DNA of 64,000 bases from assembly GCF_004293625.1 (NCBI RefSeq), contig NZ_CP033040.1:806001-870000 (forward strand), read 5' to 3'. Below the pieces are notes generated by a model, which made no database searches, was not told where the DNA came from, and saw only the letters and a program-made list of their open reading frames with translations. Position numbers and translations under genes: made by a program. This document shows positions 36,592-46,330 of this stretch, piece after piece. The DNA comes from Thiomicrorhabdus indica (lineage in GTDB: Bacteria > Pseudomonadota > Gammaproteobacteria > Thiomicrospirales > Thiomicrospiraceae). Each line of letters begins with the position of its first letter. The first letter of the stretch is position 1.

Positions 36592-37554
36592 ATGAAAAAG
36601 TCGAACATCCTAGCTGCAATGGGCTTTGCTGCCGTTGCGACACTTGTAACTCCTGCTTATGCAGTTGAAGACCTTCCAGAATACAAAAAAGTTTCTGGTA
36701 TCTCGGGTAACCTTTCTTCAGTTGGTTCTGATACTTTGGCTAACCTAATGACGCTATGGGCTGAAGAGTTTAAGCGCATGTACCCGAATGTAAACATTCA
36801 AATCCAAGCAGCGGGTTCTTCTACTGCGCCTCCAGCTCTAACTGAGTCTACATCTAACATCGGTCCTATGAGCCGCATGATGAAAGACAAAGAAATTGCG
36901 ATGTTTGAAAAAGAGCACGGTTATAAGCCAACGCCTGTTGCGGTTGCAATCGATGCGCTAGCGGTTTATGTGCATAAAGATAACCCAATCAAAGGTTTAA
37001 CCATTCCTCAAGTTGATGCGATTTTCTCTTCAACTCGTAAATGTGGTGCGAAAGACGATATCGCTAACTGGGGTCAAGCAGGTGTTGATGGTCAACTAGC
37101 GAACCAAACAGTTCAGCTATATGGTCGAAACTCAGTTTCTGGTACTTACGGTTACTACAAGAAAAAAGCACTTTGTAAAGGTGACTACAAGTCTTCTGTA
37201 AACGAGCAACCAGGTTCTGCCTCTGTAGTTCAGTCGGTTTCTCAGTCTCTAAACGGTATTGGTTACTCTGGTATTGGTTATAAAACTGCCGGTGTTAAAG
37301 CGGTTCCACTAGCTAAGAAAGATGGTAAGCCATTTGTTGAAGCAAACCCTGAGAATGCTGTAAACGGTACTTACCCACTTTCTCGTCTACTTTACGTTTA
37401 CGTAAACAAAGCACCTAACAAAGCAATTGAGCCAGTAGTTGGTGAGTTCTTGAAGCTGGTACTTTCTAAGAAAGGTCAATCTGACGTAGAAAAAGATGGT
37501 TACATCGCTCTACCTAAGAAAGTTGTTGAGAAGCAACTAGCGAAAATCAACTAA
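36592..37554 (+). CDS. pstS: Phosphate-binding protein PstS
   Basis: A 320-residue periplasmic binding protein with a signal peptide ending TPAYAVED (about residue 24). The phosphate-contact segments are [20 protein letters not shown], and [15 protein letters not shown]. It delivers phosphate to PstCA. It is separate from pstCAB, with its own Pho box and a terminator made from the palindrome. Codon use looks more selective than in neighbours (many AAC, CTA, TCT, GGT codons), as expected of a highly made protein. Confidence 0.96.
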   Translation: MKKSNILAAMGFAAVATLVTPAYAVEDLPEYKKVSGISGNLSSVGSDTLANLMTLWAEEFKRMYPNVNIQIQAAGSSTAPPALTESTSNIGPMSRMMKDKEIAMFEKEHGYKPTPVAVAIDALAVYVHKDNPIKGLTIPQVDAIFSSTRKCGAKDDIANWGQAGVDGQLANQTVQLYGRNSVSGTYGYYKKKALCKGDYKSSVNEQPGSASVVQSVSQSLNGIGYSGIGYKTAGVKAVPLAKKDGKPFVEANPENAVNGTYPLSRLLYVYVNKAPNKAIEPVVGEFLKLVLSKKGQSDVEKDGYIALPKKVVEKQLAKIN

Positions 37555-37581
37555 TTCGAAACGATTATTTGATACAAAAAG

Positions 37582-37620
37582 AAACCGGCCGGTAGAGTTT
37601 TCTACCGGCCGGTTTTTTTG
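37582..37620 (+). terminator. Palindrome-built terminator after pstS
   Basis: Copies at 37584-37593 and 37604-37613, extended by matching flanks, give a perfect 15-bp stem (AAACCGGCCGGTAGA with its complement) around GTTT, followed by seven T residues. Confidence 0.95.
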
Positions 37621-37975
37621 TTTTATGGAAAGTTCAACATTGCAATGGTGTTTTTAACAGTGCACTGATGACTTTTGATACTTTTAAAAAGCTTATTTTT
37701 CTTTTTAATATCGTTTTATACTTAAAAATCTATTGAAAAATGGATAGAATACCTTCCCGTCTTTGCTTGCCTAGCTAGAAAGTCTGTAAAAGCAATATCA
37801 CGTTTTCATTATTTGATCGCTTAGCTTTTTTGAAGCGAGAGCCTGCAACAATTGTTTTAAGTTAAAAGCCTATCGATTTTCAACGATTTTTCTTGAAGCG
37901 TATAATTAAAAAAACTACTATCAAAAGAATGTATAAACAAGCTGTCATGCTTGAATCGCTCAATCTGGAGGCCTA
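37621..37975. other. Intergenic region upstream of the chemoreceptor
   Basis: 355 bases with no gene seen. A TATAAT hexamer at 37901-37906 could be a -10 element, without a convincing -35. A GGAGG ribosome-binding site lies just before the next start. Confidence 0.35.
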
Positions 37976-40273
37976 ATGGAACAGGTAACATTTAATAAAC
38001 GGTCGGCAGGACAGAATCTATTGATTCTCTTATTTGTCTTTTTCATTATTAATTCTGTAGGCTTGGCTACGATTATTTTTTATCAAAATAAAGGCGAAGT
38101 GGAGCAAAATAGACTGCAAGCGCAGTTCGCTGAAAAAATGCGTACCTTTTCCGAAATTCAAGCGCACTTAGGTTATGGTCAAATGATCCATAACTTCAAA
38201 AACTTTGTTATTCGCGGCGATCAGGACTACCGTTCTTCAAGCTATATCCAAGCTTTCGAAAATAACATCAATACATTGAAGGCAGCAAAATCTCATTATC
38301 TGCAATTGGAAGGCATTGTAGATATCGAGAAAAACAGCTTGCAAACAATTGAAGCGGTTTATCAAGAATATGCCAAGAAATTTGAGCTGGCTAAACAGCT
38401 CAAGTCGCAGGGACTTACTCCAAATGAGATTGATAAACAGGTGCTCGTGGATGATCGCCCTGCTATGAAAGCATTACAAGAATTAGCAATACATATTGAA
38501 ACGGCCTGTTCAAACGAGCTGACAGCGAAACAAGCAGAGGTAGCGCAAACCATTGTTTGGGTTACGGCTTTGGAGTTTGTGGCGGTCTTTTTATTAGTAT
38601 TGCTCTCTTTTGAATTGTTGGTTCGACGTCAGATTATTGCACCGGTCAAAAGAATGCGTGATGAAATTAAAAACATCTGCGATTCTGCAAGCATATTGAA
38701 TGCCGAAAAACATATCCGTATCGAAGGGGTTAAAGAAACTCAGCAGCTGGCGTGCTATATGCAAGGCATGTTGAGCAGAATCGGTAGCACCATGAATGAA
38801 ATGACCACGATTAAAACCACCGTCGACCAAAGTACGGCCAATATTATGATTGCGGACAATGATTTGAATATTGTTTATATGAATAGAGCCATCATTCAAA
38901 CGCTCGAGTCGGTAGAGAAAGAAATCCAGAAAATGCTGCCACACTTTTCAACTGAAAAACTCATTGGTGAGAATATTGATATATTTCATGTCAATCCTGC
39001 TCACCAAAGAAAATTGTTGGAGAATTTGCAGGATACTTATGTTGCCAAACTAACTTTAGGTGAATTGCATCTACAGATTATCGTTAACCCAATCACTAAT
39101 GATCATGGTGAAAAAACCGGTTTTGTGACTGAGTGGAAAGATGTGACGGAGTCAGTCAAGTTAGAAAAGATGCAGTCTGCTGTTGAACAAAATCTTAAAG
39201 TAATGGTTAACCGAGCAGCCAAGGGCCATATTGGTGAAGAAATCGATACTTCTTTATTGGATGGTTTTATCCGAGACTTAGGTGATCAAATTAACTTTAT
39301 GTCTCGTTCAATCCATCAGGCGAATGAGTCGATTGCAACAGTCATTGACTCCATGTCAAGTGGTGATTTGACGGTAAGGGTTAATGGTGACTATGAAGGT
39401 GATTTAGGACATATGCAGTCCGCCATCAATAGCTCTCTGGATAGCCTGTCGAAAACAATGGCGCAAGTCAAAGAAGGTGCAAACCGTATCGGCGACGATA
39501 TGAAAAGGCTTTCAGAAGGCAATCAACAGATTACAGGGCGAATCCGTCATCAAGCAAGTTCACTGGAACAAACCGCGGCAACGATGGAAGAGATTACCGC
39601 GGCTGTTCGTAATAATGCTGAAAATGCGAAACATGCAAATGAGCTAACGATTGATGCAAGTCGCACCACGGAAGAGGGGGCGAAAGTGATGCGTCTAACG
39701 ATCGAGTCCATGCAACAGATTAAAGAGTCGAGCGGTCAAATTGAGCAAATTATTGGTTTAATCGACTCCATTGCTTTCCAAACAAACTTATTAGCGTTGA
39801 ATGCTGCGGTTGAGGCTGCGAGGGCAGGAGAACATGGACGAGGTTTTGCAGTTGTTGCCGGGGAAGTGCGCAATCTTGCTGGGAAATCTGCAGACGCTGC
39901 AAAAGAGATTAAAACGTTGATTGAACGCTCTGTGGAACAAGTGACAGAGGGTACTCGATTGGCTGAAGAGTCTGGTAATGCTCTACAGCAGATTAGCGAT
40001 TCTATTACTCAAGTCACTGGAATGGTCGGCGAGATAGCGAGCAGTTCATTTGAGCAATCTCAAGGCATTGATCAGTTGAATCAAGCTATCATCGACTTGG
40101 ACAAAAACACTCAAGAAAATGCGCATTTAGTCGAGGCTTCGGCTGAAACGGCTCAAAGTACCGCTGATGCATCTACTCACCTTGTAGAGAGTGTGAACCA
40201 GTTCAAGGTAAGAGAGCAAGGGACTGGGACTCCTCGTGCAGAGAACCGTGGATTAGGTCTGCCAAAAAAATAG
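37976..40273 (+). CDS. Methyl-accepting chemotaxis protein with PAS domain
   Basis: A 765-residue chemoreceptor. TM1 (about 13-35), a helical periplasmic sensor (about 36-185), TM2 (about 190-212), a PAS-like domain (about 275-395), a HAMP-like stretch ([17 protein letters not shown], about 455) and the signalling hairpin with [20 protein letters not shown] and [15 protein letters not shown]. Gln/Glu-rich helices on either side hold likely methylation sites. The C-terminus is GLGLPKK, without the NWETF tail that recruits CheR/CheB. No che genes are nearby. The ligand is unknown. Confidence 0.94.
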   Translation: MEQVTFNKRSAGQNLLILLFVFFIINSVGLATIIFYQNKGEVEQNRLQAQFAEKMRTFSEIQAHLGYGQMIHNFKNFVIRGDQDYRSSSYIQAFENNINTLKAAKSHYLQLEGIVDIEKNSLQTIEAVYQEYAKKFELAKQLKSQGLTPNEIDKQVLVDDRPAMKALQELAIHIETACSNELTAKQAEVAQTIVWVTALEFVAVFLLVLLSFELLVRRQIIAPVKRMRDEIKNICDSASILNAEKHIRIEGVKETQQLACYMQGMLSRIGSTMNEMTTIKTTVDQSTANIMIADNDLNIVYMNRAIIQTLESVEKEIQKMLPHFSTEKLIGENIDIFHVNPAHQRKLLENLQDTYVAKLTLGELHLQIIVNPITNDHGEKTGFVTEWKDVTESVKLEKMQSAVEQNLKVMVNRAAKGHIGEEIDTSLLDGFIRDLGDQINFMSRSIHQANESIATVIDSMSSGDLTVRVNGDYEGDLGHMQSAINSSLDSLSKTMAQVKEGANRIGDDMKRLSEGNQQITGRIRHQASSLEQTAATMEEITAAVRNNAENAKHANELTIDASRTTEEGAKVMRLTIESMQQIKESSGQIEQIIGLIDSIAFQTNLLALNAAVEAARAGEHGRGFAVVAGEVRNLAGKSADAAKEIKTLIERSVEQVTEGTRLAEESGNALQQISDSITQVTGMVGEIASSSFEQSQGIDQLNQAIIDLDKNTQENAHLVEASAETAQSTADASTHLVESVNQFKVREQGTGTPRAENRGLGLPKK

Positions 40274-40284
40274 TGGGAGAGGGT

Positions 40285-40316
40285 GCCTCAAATTTTGAGG
40301 CTTTCCTGACTTTTTA
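40285..40316 (+). terminator. Weak terminator candidate after the chemoreceptor
   Basis: GCCTCAAA pairs with TTTGAGGC almost without a loop; the following T run is broken (CTTTCCTGACTTTTT). Confidence 0.4.
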
Positions 40317-40336
40317 GAGGATCTTGATTTTGGAGC

Positions 40337-40588
40337 TTAAACTAATTCAATAGTGATGTCTGTCAAAGGGATAACGCTGCAAGTCAAGATGTGACCTTTA
40401 TCCGCTTCATAAACCGGTGATTGGATTTCTTCCACATCGCCGGCAACCAACTTCACCAGACAGGCACCACAATTACCGCCACGGCAGCTGTAAGGCATAT
40501 CAAATCCATTCTCATCAAGAGCTTCAAGCAATGAAAATTGGCCATCAAAATCACACTCTCCTTGGCCGATTACGGTTATCTTCGCCAT
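40337..40588 (-). CDS. Plant-type [2Fe-2S] ferredoxin
   Basis: An 83-residue electron carrier with the ligand pattern of plant-type ferredoxins: CRGGNCGAC, with the last Cys in HILTCSVIP. Unlike stand-alone Isc ferredoxin it is short and not near isc genes. Its partner enzyme is unknown. A good AGGAGAAAC site precedes the start. Confidence 0.93.
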   Translation of the reverse strand: MAKITVIGQGECDFDGQFSLLEALDENGFDMPYSCRGGNCGACLVKLVAGDVEEIQSPVYEADKGHILTCSVIPLTDITIELV

Positions 40589-40678
40589 AGTGTTTCTCCT
40601 TTTATCGTATGCATTAAAAAATTTTATTTTAACAACTTAGTGTAAAATTTTTTGCAGTAAAATACCGCCGAAATTTCC

Positions 40679-40688
40679 ACCGGCCGGT
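40679..40688. repeat. ACCGGCCGGT palindrome upstream of the ion channel
   Basis: Exact copy, here within the longer palindrome CCACCGGCCGGTGG, between the divergent ferredoxin and channel genes and 44 bases before the channel start. Confidence 0.9.
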
Positions 40689-40731
40689 GGATATTGAAAA
40701 CTTCTCAATATTTGCGTTTTTAAAGAGTGCT

Positions 40732-41574
40732 ATGAGTATGACCTGGAATGATTTTCAAACCCGTTTTCAAATGATTCGCGATAACAAAATTTTTGAAGTA
40801 TTTGTTATTACCATCATTATTTTATCTTCATTGATGATAGGTATTCGTACCTACAACCTGCATCCGACATTTGAATCGATTTTGATTATTTTGGATTATG
40901 GCGTTACTTTGTTTTTCTTAATGGAAATCATGATTCGCATGGCGGCAGAAGATCGTTTGCGAGACTTCTTTAAAAAAGGTTGGAATGTTTTTGACTTCAC
41001 CATTGTGGTCATCAGTCTGATTCCATTGGACGATTCACAGTATGCATTGATTGCACGAATGTTACGTTTATTCCGTGTGATGCGTTTGATTTCTTTTATT
41101 CCGGAACTGCGCGTTTTGGTGACTGCGTTAATTACTGCTTTGCCAAGAATGGGGTATGTAGCGCTGTTAATGTTTATTATTTTCTATTTGTATGCAGTCA
41201 TCGGTAACTTGTTGTTTGCACACATCAACCCAGTTTTATGGGGAGATTTAGGGATTTCATTATTGACTCTGTTCCGTGTTGCGACGTTTGAGGACTGGAC
41301 AGATGTTATGTATGAAACGATGGCGGTCTACAAACTGAGTTGGATGTATTACATCACGTTTATTTTCTTCTCTGCATTTGTGTTTTTAAATATGATGATT
41401 GGTATTGTGGTCGATGTTTTGGCTGAGGAGCATAAAAAAATGGAGGCTGAAAAAATGGGCGTCAGTTTAGAGGAGCATGAATCTTTTGAAACGCATATCA
41501 ATGATGAAATTAAAGCGCTCCATACAAAGTTAGATCAGTTATTGGCTATGCAACAACAGCAAAATAAACCATAA
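40732..41574 (+). CDS. Voltage-gated cation channel, NaChBac-type, Asp-rich filter
   Basis: A 280-residue six-helix channel subunit, expected to form tetramers in the inner membrane. S4 carries four arginines three residues apart (Arg109, 112, 115, 118; RMLRLFRVMR). The pore loop aligns with NavAb: TLFRVATFEDWTD against TLFQVMTLESWSM, giving the filter TFEDWTD (185-191). The two added aspartates are at the positions that make the engineered CavAb (TLDDWSD) calcium-selective, so calcium permeation is possible. S6 ends NMMIGIVVDVLAEE, and a C-terminal coiled coil follows. GTG 40687 is in frame, but ATG 40732 has a better ribosome-binding site (AAAGAG). Confidence 0.92.
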   Translation: MSMTWNDFQTRFQMIRDNKIFEVFVITIIILSSLMIGIRTYNLHPTFESILIILDYGVTLFFLMEIMIRMAAEDRLRDFFKKGWNVFDFTIVVISLIPLDDSQYALIARMLRLFRVMRLISFIPELRVLVTALITALPRMGYVALLMFIIFYLYAVIGNLLFAHINPVLWGDLGISLLTLFRVATFEDWTDVMYETMAVYKLSWMYYITFIFFSAFVFLNMMIGIVVDVLAEEHKKMEAEKMGVSLEEHESFETHINDEIKALHTKLDQLLAMQQQQNKP

Positions 41575-41644
41575 AGCGCTTGCTATTAAACAGTGTCACT
41601 ACGACCACACGTCGTTATGGGTAGTCGTCGATAGATTGTGATGT

Positions 41645-41677
41645 AAAGCCCAGTGCCGACTTGAGCACTGGGTTTTT
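41645..41677. terminator. Terminator after the channel gene
   Basis: CCCAGTGC pairs with GCACTGGG, eight-base loop, T run after and A run before, serving convergent genes. Confidence 0.88.
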
Positions 41678-41686
41678 AGTTTGTCA

Positions 41687-42205
41687 TTACCAGACCAGTA
41701 ATTTGTAACCTTCTTCTTGCAGTTCCATCAACGCTGCGGCACCCACTTCCGAGTATTCTGCAAAAGGGCGCATGTCTGAATCTGTCCAATGAATAGTATT
41801 CATAGTGTTACCACAAGCAATCCAACGAACATTGTAATCTTTAGCAAAACTGCCCACGCGTTCATAGGTTAATGGATCGACTTTTCTCTGTGGTTCCTTG
41901 GCCAGCACATGTAAGCCAGGACCAATGGCAACCACAGCAATTTCTACATTGTCGCCATATTTTTTAATCATTGCTTGAATCGAGTTTAAAATTCCTAGCT
42001 GATAATCTGGATCGGCTTTGTTCCACATATAGACCGCTTTATGTTCCGCTGGATCACCAGGAAAACGATCGCTTGGAGGATCTTGCAACTCTGGAACCGG
42101 TTTAAGTTTGAATCCATCGGATGTTTTGCTTGCATCAGCTGCATTTGCATTGAGGCTTAAGCCAAGTACTAATCCGGCGATAGCAAATTTTTTCCAAGTT
42201 TTCAT
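41687..42205 (-). CDS. Exported DsrE-family protein
   Basis: A 172-residue protein with a signal peptide (AADASK after LSLNANA) and a DsrE/DsrF-like domain: MWNKADPDYQLGILNSIQAM, then EIAVVAIGPGLHVLA, and a single cysteine in RWIACGNTM at the usual position. DsrE-like proteins act in sulfur transfer in sulfur oxidisers, but exported single-domain members have no settled role. No other sulfur-oxidation gene is in the window. Confidence 0.82.
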   Translation of the reverse strand: MKTWKKFAIAGLVLGLSLNANAADASKTSDGFKLKPVPELQDPPSDRFPGDPAEHKAVYMWNKADPDYQLGILNSIQAMIKKYGDNVEIAVVAIGPGLHVLAKEPQRKVDPLTYERVGSFAKDYNVRWIACGNTMNTIHWTDSDMRPFAEYSEVGAAALMELQEEGYKLLVW

Positions 42206-42306
42206 AAAGTATCCTTTGTTTAGAGAGCGATTCTTTCGATTACATTTCCATATTATTCTGACCCATTATACTGATCTAAACTCTGACTTTGCAGTGACTG
42301 TTTTGT

Positions 42307-42316
42307 ACCGGCCGGT
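42307..42316. repeat. ACCGGCCGGT palindrome upstream of bolA
   Basis: Exact copy with T before and A after, in the divergent DsrE-BolA gap, 62 bases before the bolA start. Confidence 0.9.
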
Positions 42317-42377
42317 ATAAATTTTCTCAGCAGTCTTTATAATTACAGAAAAATTAATCTTGTTATTGGAGAATTTT

Positions 42378-42680
42378 ATGAGTATTAAAGGTCAGATTGA
42401 ATCTGTTATTCAGGCGGAGTTTTCACCACTGGAAATGCAGGTTATAAATGAAAGCCACATGCATTCAGGGCCTGCAACTGACTCACATTTTAAGTTGGTT
42501 TTAGTTTCTGAAACGTTTGACGGCTTAAATAAGGTTAAACGTCAGCAAGCGGTATATCGTGCCTTAGCCGAAATTATGCCGCAGATTCATGCGCTGGGGC
42601 TGCATACTTACACACAGGATGAATGGCAATCGATTCACCAACAAGCGCCGGCTTCCCCAAAGTGTGGTGGAGGCCATTGA
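42378..42680 (+). CDS. bolA: BolA-family protein
   Basis: A 100-residue BolA-type protein with the family core: INESHMHSGPATDSHFKLVLVS, FDGLNKVKRQQAVYRAL, and the conserved HALGLHTYT. BolA proteins bind monothiol glutaredoxins and [2Fe-2S] clusters or act as regulators. ATG 42378 follows GGAG; an upstream ATG at 42360 is less likely. The C-terminal SPKCGGGH tail adds a Cys and His. Confidence 0.93.
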   Translation: MSIKGQIESVIQAEFSPLEMQVINESHMHSGPATDSHFKLVLVSETFDGLNKVKRQQAVYRALAEIMPQIHALGLHTYTQDEWQSIHQQAPASPKCGGGH

Positions 42681-42728
42681 TTCGTTATTTGTGATTAGCG
42701 CTCTTCATTTCTAGTCTAATGTTGAGTC

Positions 42729-43397
42729 CTAATGTTTTTTCGATTTATGAGGTTTGTTGGGTTTATTGGGTTTATGTGAAGTTTGGGGCTCTTCTTGTTC
42801 TGTTTCCTCTGGTAACGTTTCTGTCGCTGCAAATTGCGGATATTTCAATTGCCAAATATGTATAAATTTTTCATCTACTAATTTAGTTTGTAGCAGGTGA
42901 ACCGCTTGAATGTACTGTTCAATGTACTGATAGTTACCCTTTTTAAGGGATTGCCAGAGATGTCGATAACGCTGAGGAAGAAAGTGTTTGAAGTGGGGTA
43001 TCAACCCAAAATCGCCTTCGGTATTTTTAATGCGTTCAATCACTACATTGTGTGCTTCAAATCGAAGGTTTTGGTCTTTTGCATCAATCATCCGGCTAAT
43101 CCAAAACAGTAAGAGTGCACCAATGATAAACCCTATTATGGGTTGATCAAATATTAGGCCGCCCAAGGTGAAAAGTGCCAAGGTAATGACTGTAATAGGA
43201 ATGGTCATAGCCGAAATCCAAATATACTTGCCTTTCAGTTCTTGGAAAATAGCTTCAGAGTCATATTGTTGCAAATCAACCGAGTGCAAGCGGGCTAACA
43301 TCTCTTCAGGGCTTGGAATCGAAGAATCAAAATCTTGCGGCATCAAGTCCGCAGGGATGTTCGGTGACTGGTTTTCGGGTAAAGTTTGGTCTGACAT
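42729..43397 (-). CDS. Hypothetical membrane protein with two helices
   Basis: I do not recognise this 222-residue protein. An acidic N-terminus (about 1-55), two hydrophobic helices (about 58-82 and 86-102; WISAMTIPITVITLALFTLG and IIGFIIGALLLFWI), a soluble C-terminal part, and a Lys/Pro/Asn-rich tail (NKPNKPHKSKKH) are visible. Genes on both sides are unrelated. It may be a small inner-membrane protein. Confidence 0.65.
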   Translation of the reverse strand: MSDQTLPENQSPNIPADLMPQDFDSSIPSPEEMLARLHSVDLQQYDSEAIFQELKGKYIWISAMTIPITVITLALFTLGGLIFDQPIIGFIIGALLLFWISRMIDAKDQNLRFEAHNVVIERIKNTEGDFGLIPHFKHFLPQRYRHLWQSLKKGNYQYIEQYIQAVHLLQTKLVDEKFIHIWQLKYPQFAATETLPEETEQEEPQTSHKPNKPNKPHKSKKH

Positions 43398-43502
43398 GTA
43401 ATGGTCTCTATAAAAACGGTGTCGTTTTTAGTATTTTAAAAAATACTTATACTTAGTCTTATCATAAAGCTTTCAATGATTAGTTCATTCAGACTCGACT
43501 AT

Positions 43503-44417
43503 TTACATATTTTTAGGTTTCGGTTTTTTTACCTTTGGTTTGCGTTGCTGAGGGCAATCAATGCAATGGCGTTTTTTGCTTTCCAGCTCATATGCAGTCA
43601 ATTGTCCGCCCCATAAACATCCGGTATCGGTTGCATGAATGCCATAGCCGTCGATGGCGCCCAGCGTTGACCAATGGCCAAAGAAAATCTGCGTGTCTCG
43701 ATTTTTTCGGGTATTCCACAAAAACCAAGGTTGCATAGTGTCTGAAATTTTTAAATCTGCTGCTGTGACCGCTTGGTGCTTACGCATTTTTTTCAAATAC
43801 TTCTCTGGACTACTCTTTTGCTGAAAGTCGAGTTTACCTTCGGCGTCACAATAACGCATGCGTACAAATGCGTTGACGATGTAGCGAATTCTTTGCCAAC
43901 CTTGCAAACTTTCGCACCAACGATCCGCTTGATTACCAAATAGGTGCTCTCGTAGGAAGGTTTGCCAGTCGTCATTTTGTAAATGATACTCTGCTTCTTT
44001 TGCATAAGCTTTTGCTTGATCAATGCTCCATTGTGGCGGGATACCAGCATGTACCATCACAGCATCATACACTTCATGACTCACTAATAAAGGTTGCATT
44101 CGGAGCCAATTTACTAGCTCGTCAACATCATCGGACTCTAGAATCGGCATGATGGTATCGGATTTAGATAGATATTTTTCAAGTCCAGCGTATGCGGCTA
44201 AAAGATGGAAGTCATGGTTACCCAACACCATTTGAGCATGGTCATTTTCACACGCGTGTTTGACGAAACGAAGACATTCTAGAGATTTCGGGCCGCGATT
44301 AATGACATCGCCAACAAACCATAATTGATCTTGCCCTGGTCGGTAATCAATGTGATTCAGTAATCGTTCAAGTTCATCAAAACAACCTTGTAGGTCACCA
44401 ATAATGTAGGTAGCCAT
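43503..44417 (-). CDS. apaH: Bis(5'-nucleosyl)-tetraphosphatase, symmetrical (ApaH)
   Basis: A 304-residue metallophosphoesterase that splits Ap4A into two ADP. The phosphatase motifs are GDLQGCFDEL, FVGDVINRGPKSLE and LGNHDFHLLA. It is slightly longer than E. coli ApaH (280), with a basic proline/lysine tail. It is the last gene of the lptD-surA-pdxA-rsmA-apaH cluster, 11 bases after rsmA. Confidence 0.95.
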   Translation of the reverse strand: MATYIIGDLQGCFDELERLLNHIDYRPGQDQLWFVGDVINRGPKSLECLRFVKHACENDHAQMVLGNHDFHLLAAYAGLEKYLSKSDTIMPILESDDVDELVNWLRMQPLLVSHEVYDAVMVHAGIPPQWSIDQAKAYAKEAEYHLQNDDWQTFLREHLFGNQADRWCESLQGWQRIRYIVNAFVRMRYCDAEGKLDFQQKSSPEKYLKKMRKHQAVTAADLKISDTMQPWFLWNTRKNRDTQIFFGHWSTLGAIDGYGIHATDTGCLWGGQLTAYELESKKRHCIDCPQQRKPKVKKPKPKNM

Positions 44418-44428
44418 TTCGATTTTCC

Positions 44429-45286
44429 TTAGCGATTTTTTATTTCATAAAGTTTATTTGCCAGTGCGACAAACGCGCTGACTGGCAGTTGTTCTGCACG
44501 AACCGATGGATTAATGCCACAACTTTCAATTTGATTGGCATCTAGCCAGCCTTTTAGATTGTTGCGTAAGGTTTTACGTTTCAGGCTAAAGGATTGGCGA
44601 ACCAAGTCTGCAAATAGTGCTTCATCGTATGCCACAATAGGTTTTTGTTTGTAAGGGATTAGTCGAACGATAGCGGAATCCACTTTGGGTGGTGGTGTGA
44701 AGTTTTCGGGTCCGACATCAAACAGGTGTTCGGTTTGACAAAAATACTGCATCATGACGCTTAACCGCCCGAAGGTTTTTGAACCTGGTTCGGCGCAAAT
44801 GCGTTCAACGACTTCTTTTTGCAGCATAAAATGCATGTCGTGAATGTTTGCAGCGTGTTCAATCAGTTTAAACATCAGTGGGCTGGATATATTGTAAGGA
44901 AGGTTACCAACTACCCGGAGTTGCTCATCGGCTGAGTCCAATAAGGTGTTGTAATCAAACTTTAATGCGTCGGTGTGATGCAAATTAAATGCAGGCAGAC
45001 TGGCAAATTTAATTTTCAAAGGTGCAATTAAATCATTATCTATTTCTATGATTTCGAGTTTCTTCACCACGTGAATAATTGGGTCAGTCAGAGCTGCTTC
45101 ACCGGGGCCAATTTCAACCATGTGATCCTCAGCTTGAGGACGAATGCTCATGACAATTTGGTCAATGACTCTCTGATTATTCAGAAAGTTCTGTCCAAAT
45201 TGTTTTTTGTGTTGGTGTCCGCTATTGCCTCGGTGTTTATTGGCAGGGTTTGCGTTTCGGCCGGCCGGTGAACGTTTTTCTCTCAT
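44429..45286 (-). CDS. rsmA: 16S rRNA adenine dimethyltransferase RsmA (KsgA)
   Basis: A 285-residue enzyme that dimethylates A1518 and A1519 of 16S rRNA in late 30S assembly. It has KKQFGQNFLNN, the SAM motif MVEIGPGEAALTD, and the catalytic NLPYNISSPL. The first 25 or so residues are a basic, Asn/His-rich extension before the family core. A near-palindrome copy at 45260 lies in that extension. It sits 13 bases after pdxA. Confidence 0.96.
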   Translation of the reverse strand: MREKRSPAGRNANPANKHRGNSGHQHKKQFGQNFLNNQRVIDQIVMSIRPQAEDHMVEIGPGEAALTDPIIHVVKKLEIIEIDNDLIAPLKIKFASLPAFNLHHTDALKFDYNTLLDSADEQLRVVGNLPYNISSPLMFKLIEHAANIHDMHFMLQKEVVERICAEPGSKTFGRLSVMMQYFCQTEHLFDVGPENFTPPPKVDSAIVRLIPYKQKPIVAYDEALFADLVRQSFSLKRKTLRNNLKGWLDANQIESCGINPSVRAEQLPVSAFVALANKLYEIKNR

Positions 45287-45299
45287 GATTGTGTCTCTT

Positions 45300-46286
45300 T
45301 TATTTTTGGTTTTGGCCAGCTAACATTTCTTGAGCGACTTCTAGTGCATAGAGAAAACTGCCGACATTGGCTTTACCGGTTCCTGCCAAGTCTAAGGCTG
45401 TACCGTGGTCGACAGATGTGCGAATAAATGGTAAACCCAGTGTAATATTGACGGCATTGCCAAAACCCATGTGCTTGAGAACAGGCAGGCCTTGGTCATG
45501 ATACATGGCAACCACAGCATCCGCTCTTTGCAGATACTTCGGTGTAAATAAGGTGTCCGCTGGTAAGGGGCCTTCGAGTTGCATGGAGCTACGTAGTTTC
45601 TCTAGTGTTGGCTCTATGACTTCAATTTCTTCACGCCCCATATACCCGCCTTCACCTGCATGAGGATTTAAGCCTGTGACTAAAATATTTGGGTTTTGAA
45701 TTCCAAACTGATTTTCGAGAGAGTTATGGGTAATTGTCAGAATTTCCGTGAGCAATTTGGGTGTGATGGCTTTAGGAACTTCAAGTAAGGGTAAATGCGT
45801 GGTGACTAGAGCGACTCGTAACCCTGGCGTTGCCAGCATCATAACCACTCGTTCAGTTCCCGAGTGTTCCGCTAAAAGTTCAGTGTGGCCACTGAATGGA
45901 ATGCCAGCTTCGTTAATTACGCCTTTATGAATTGGGCCGGTAATCATGGCGTCAAATTCATTATTCATGCAGCCATCAATGGCTCGCTTGAGCATTTCAA
46001 CAATGTATCCGCCATTTTTTGGGTTCAAGATGCCGGCCTCAACTTTAGCAGGGGTTGGCATGTGCAATAAGGTGAGTTCTCCTGAGCGACTTGCAGACGT
46101 AGTGTGTTCTGTTTTGTAGGGTTTTAAGGAGACTTTGATGCCAAGTTGCGCGGCGCGATTTTCTAACACGGTTTTATCTGCAATGACAACCAGTTCGTGA
46201 TCCCAATCTTGTTGGGCAAGCATTAAAACTAAATCTGGTCCGATACCGGCCGGTTCACCGGAAGTGATGACTAATCGTTTTGTCAT
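45300..46286 (-). CDS. pdxA: 4-hydroxythreonine-4-phosphate dehydrogenase PdxA
   Basis: A 328-residue NAD-dependent dehydrogenase of vitamin B6 biosynthesis. It has the N-terminal [11 protein letters not shown], a metal-binding His in [20 protein letters not shown], and the [15 protein letters not shown] segment. The ATG ending at 46286 is preferred over one four codons earlier because homologues begin near M(T/S)KRLVIT. A palindrome copy at 46245 encodes the catalytic-domain GEPAG. Confidence 0.95.
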   Translation of the reverse strand: MTKRLVITSGEPAGIGPDLVLMLAQQDWDHELVVIADKTVLENRAAQLGIKVSLKPYKTEHTTSASRSGELTLLHMPTPAKVEAGILNPKNGGYIVEMLKRAIDGCMNNEFDAMITGPIHKGVINEAGIPFSGHTELLAEHSGTERVVMMLATPGLRVALVTTHLPLLEVPKAITPKLLTEILTITHNSLENQFGIQNPNILVTGLNPHAGEGGYMGREEIEVIEPTLEKLRSSMQLEGPLPADTLFTPKYLQRADAVVAMYHDQGLPVLKHMGFGNAVNITLGLPFIRTSVDHGTALDLAGTGKANVGSFLYALEVAQEMLAGQNQK

Positions 46287-46330
46287 GAAGTCTCTCAAAA
46301 AATATCAAAATTGATGCGAATGAAATGAAG

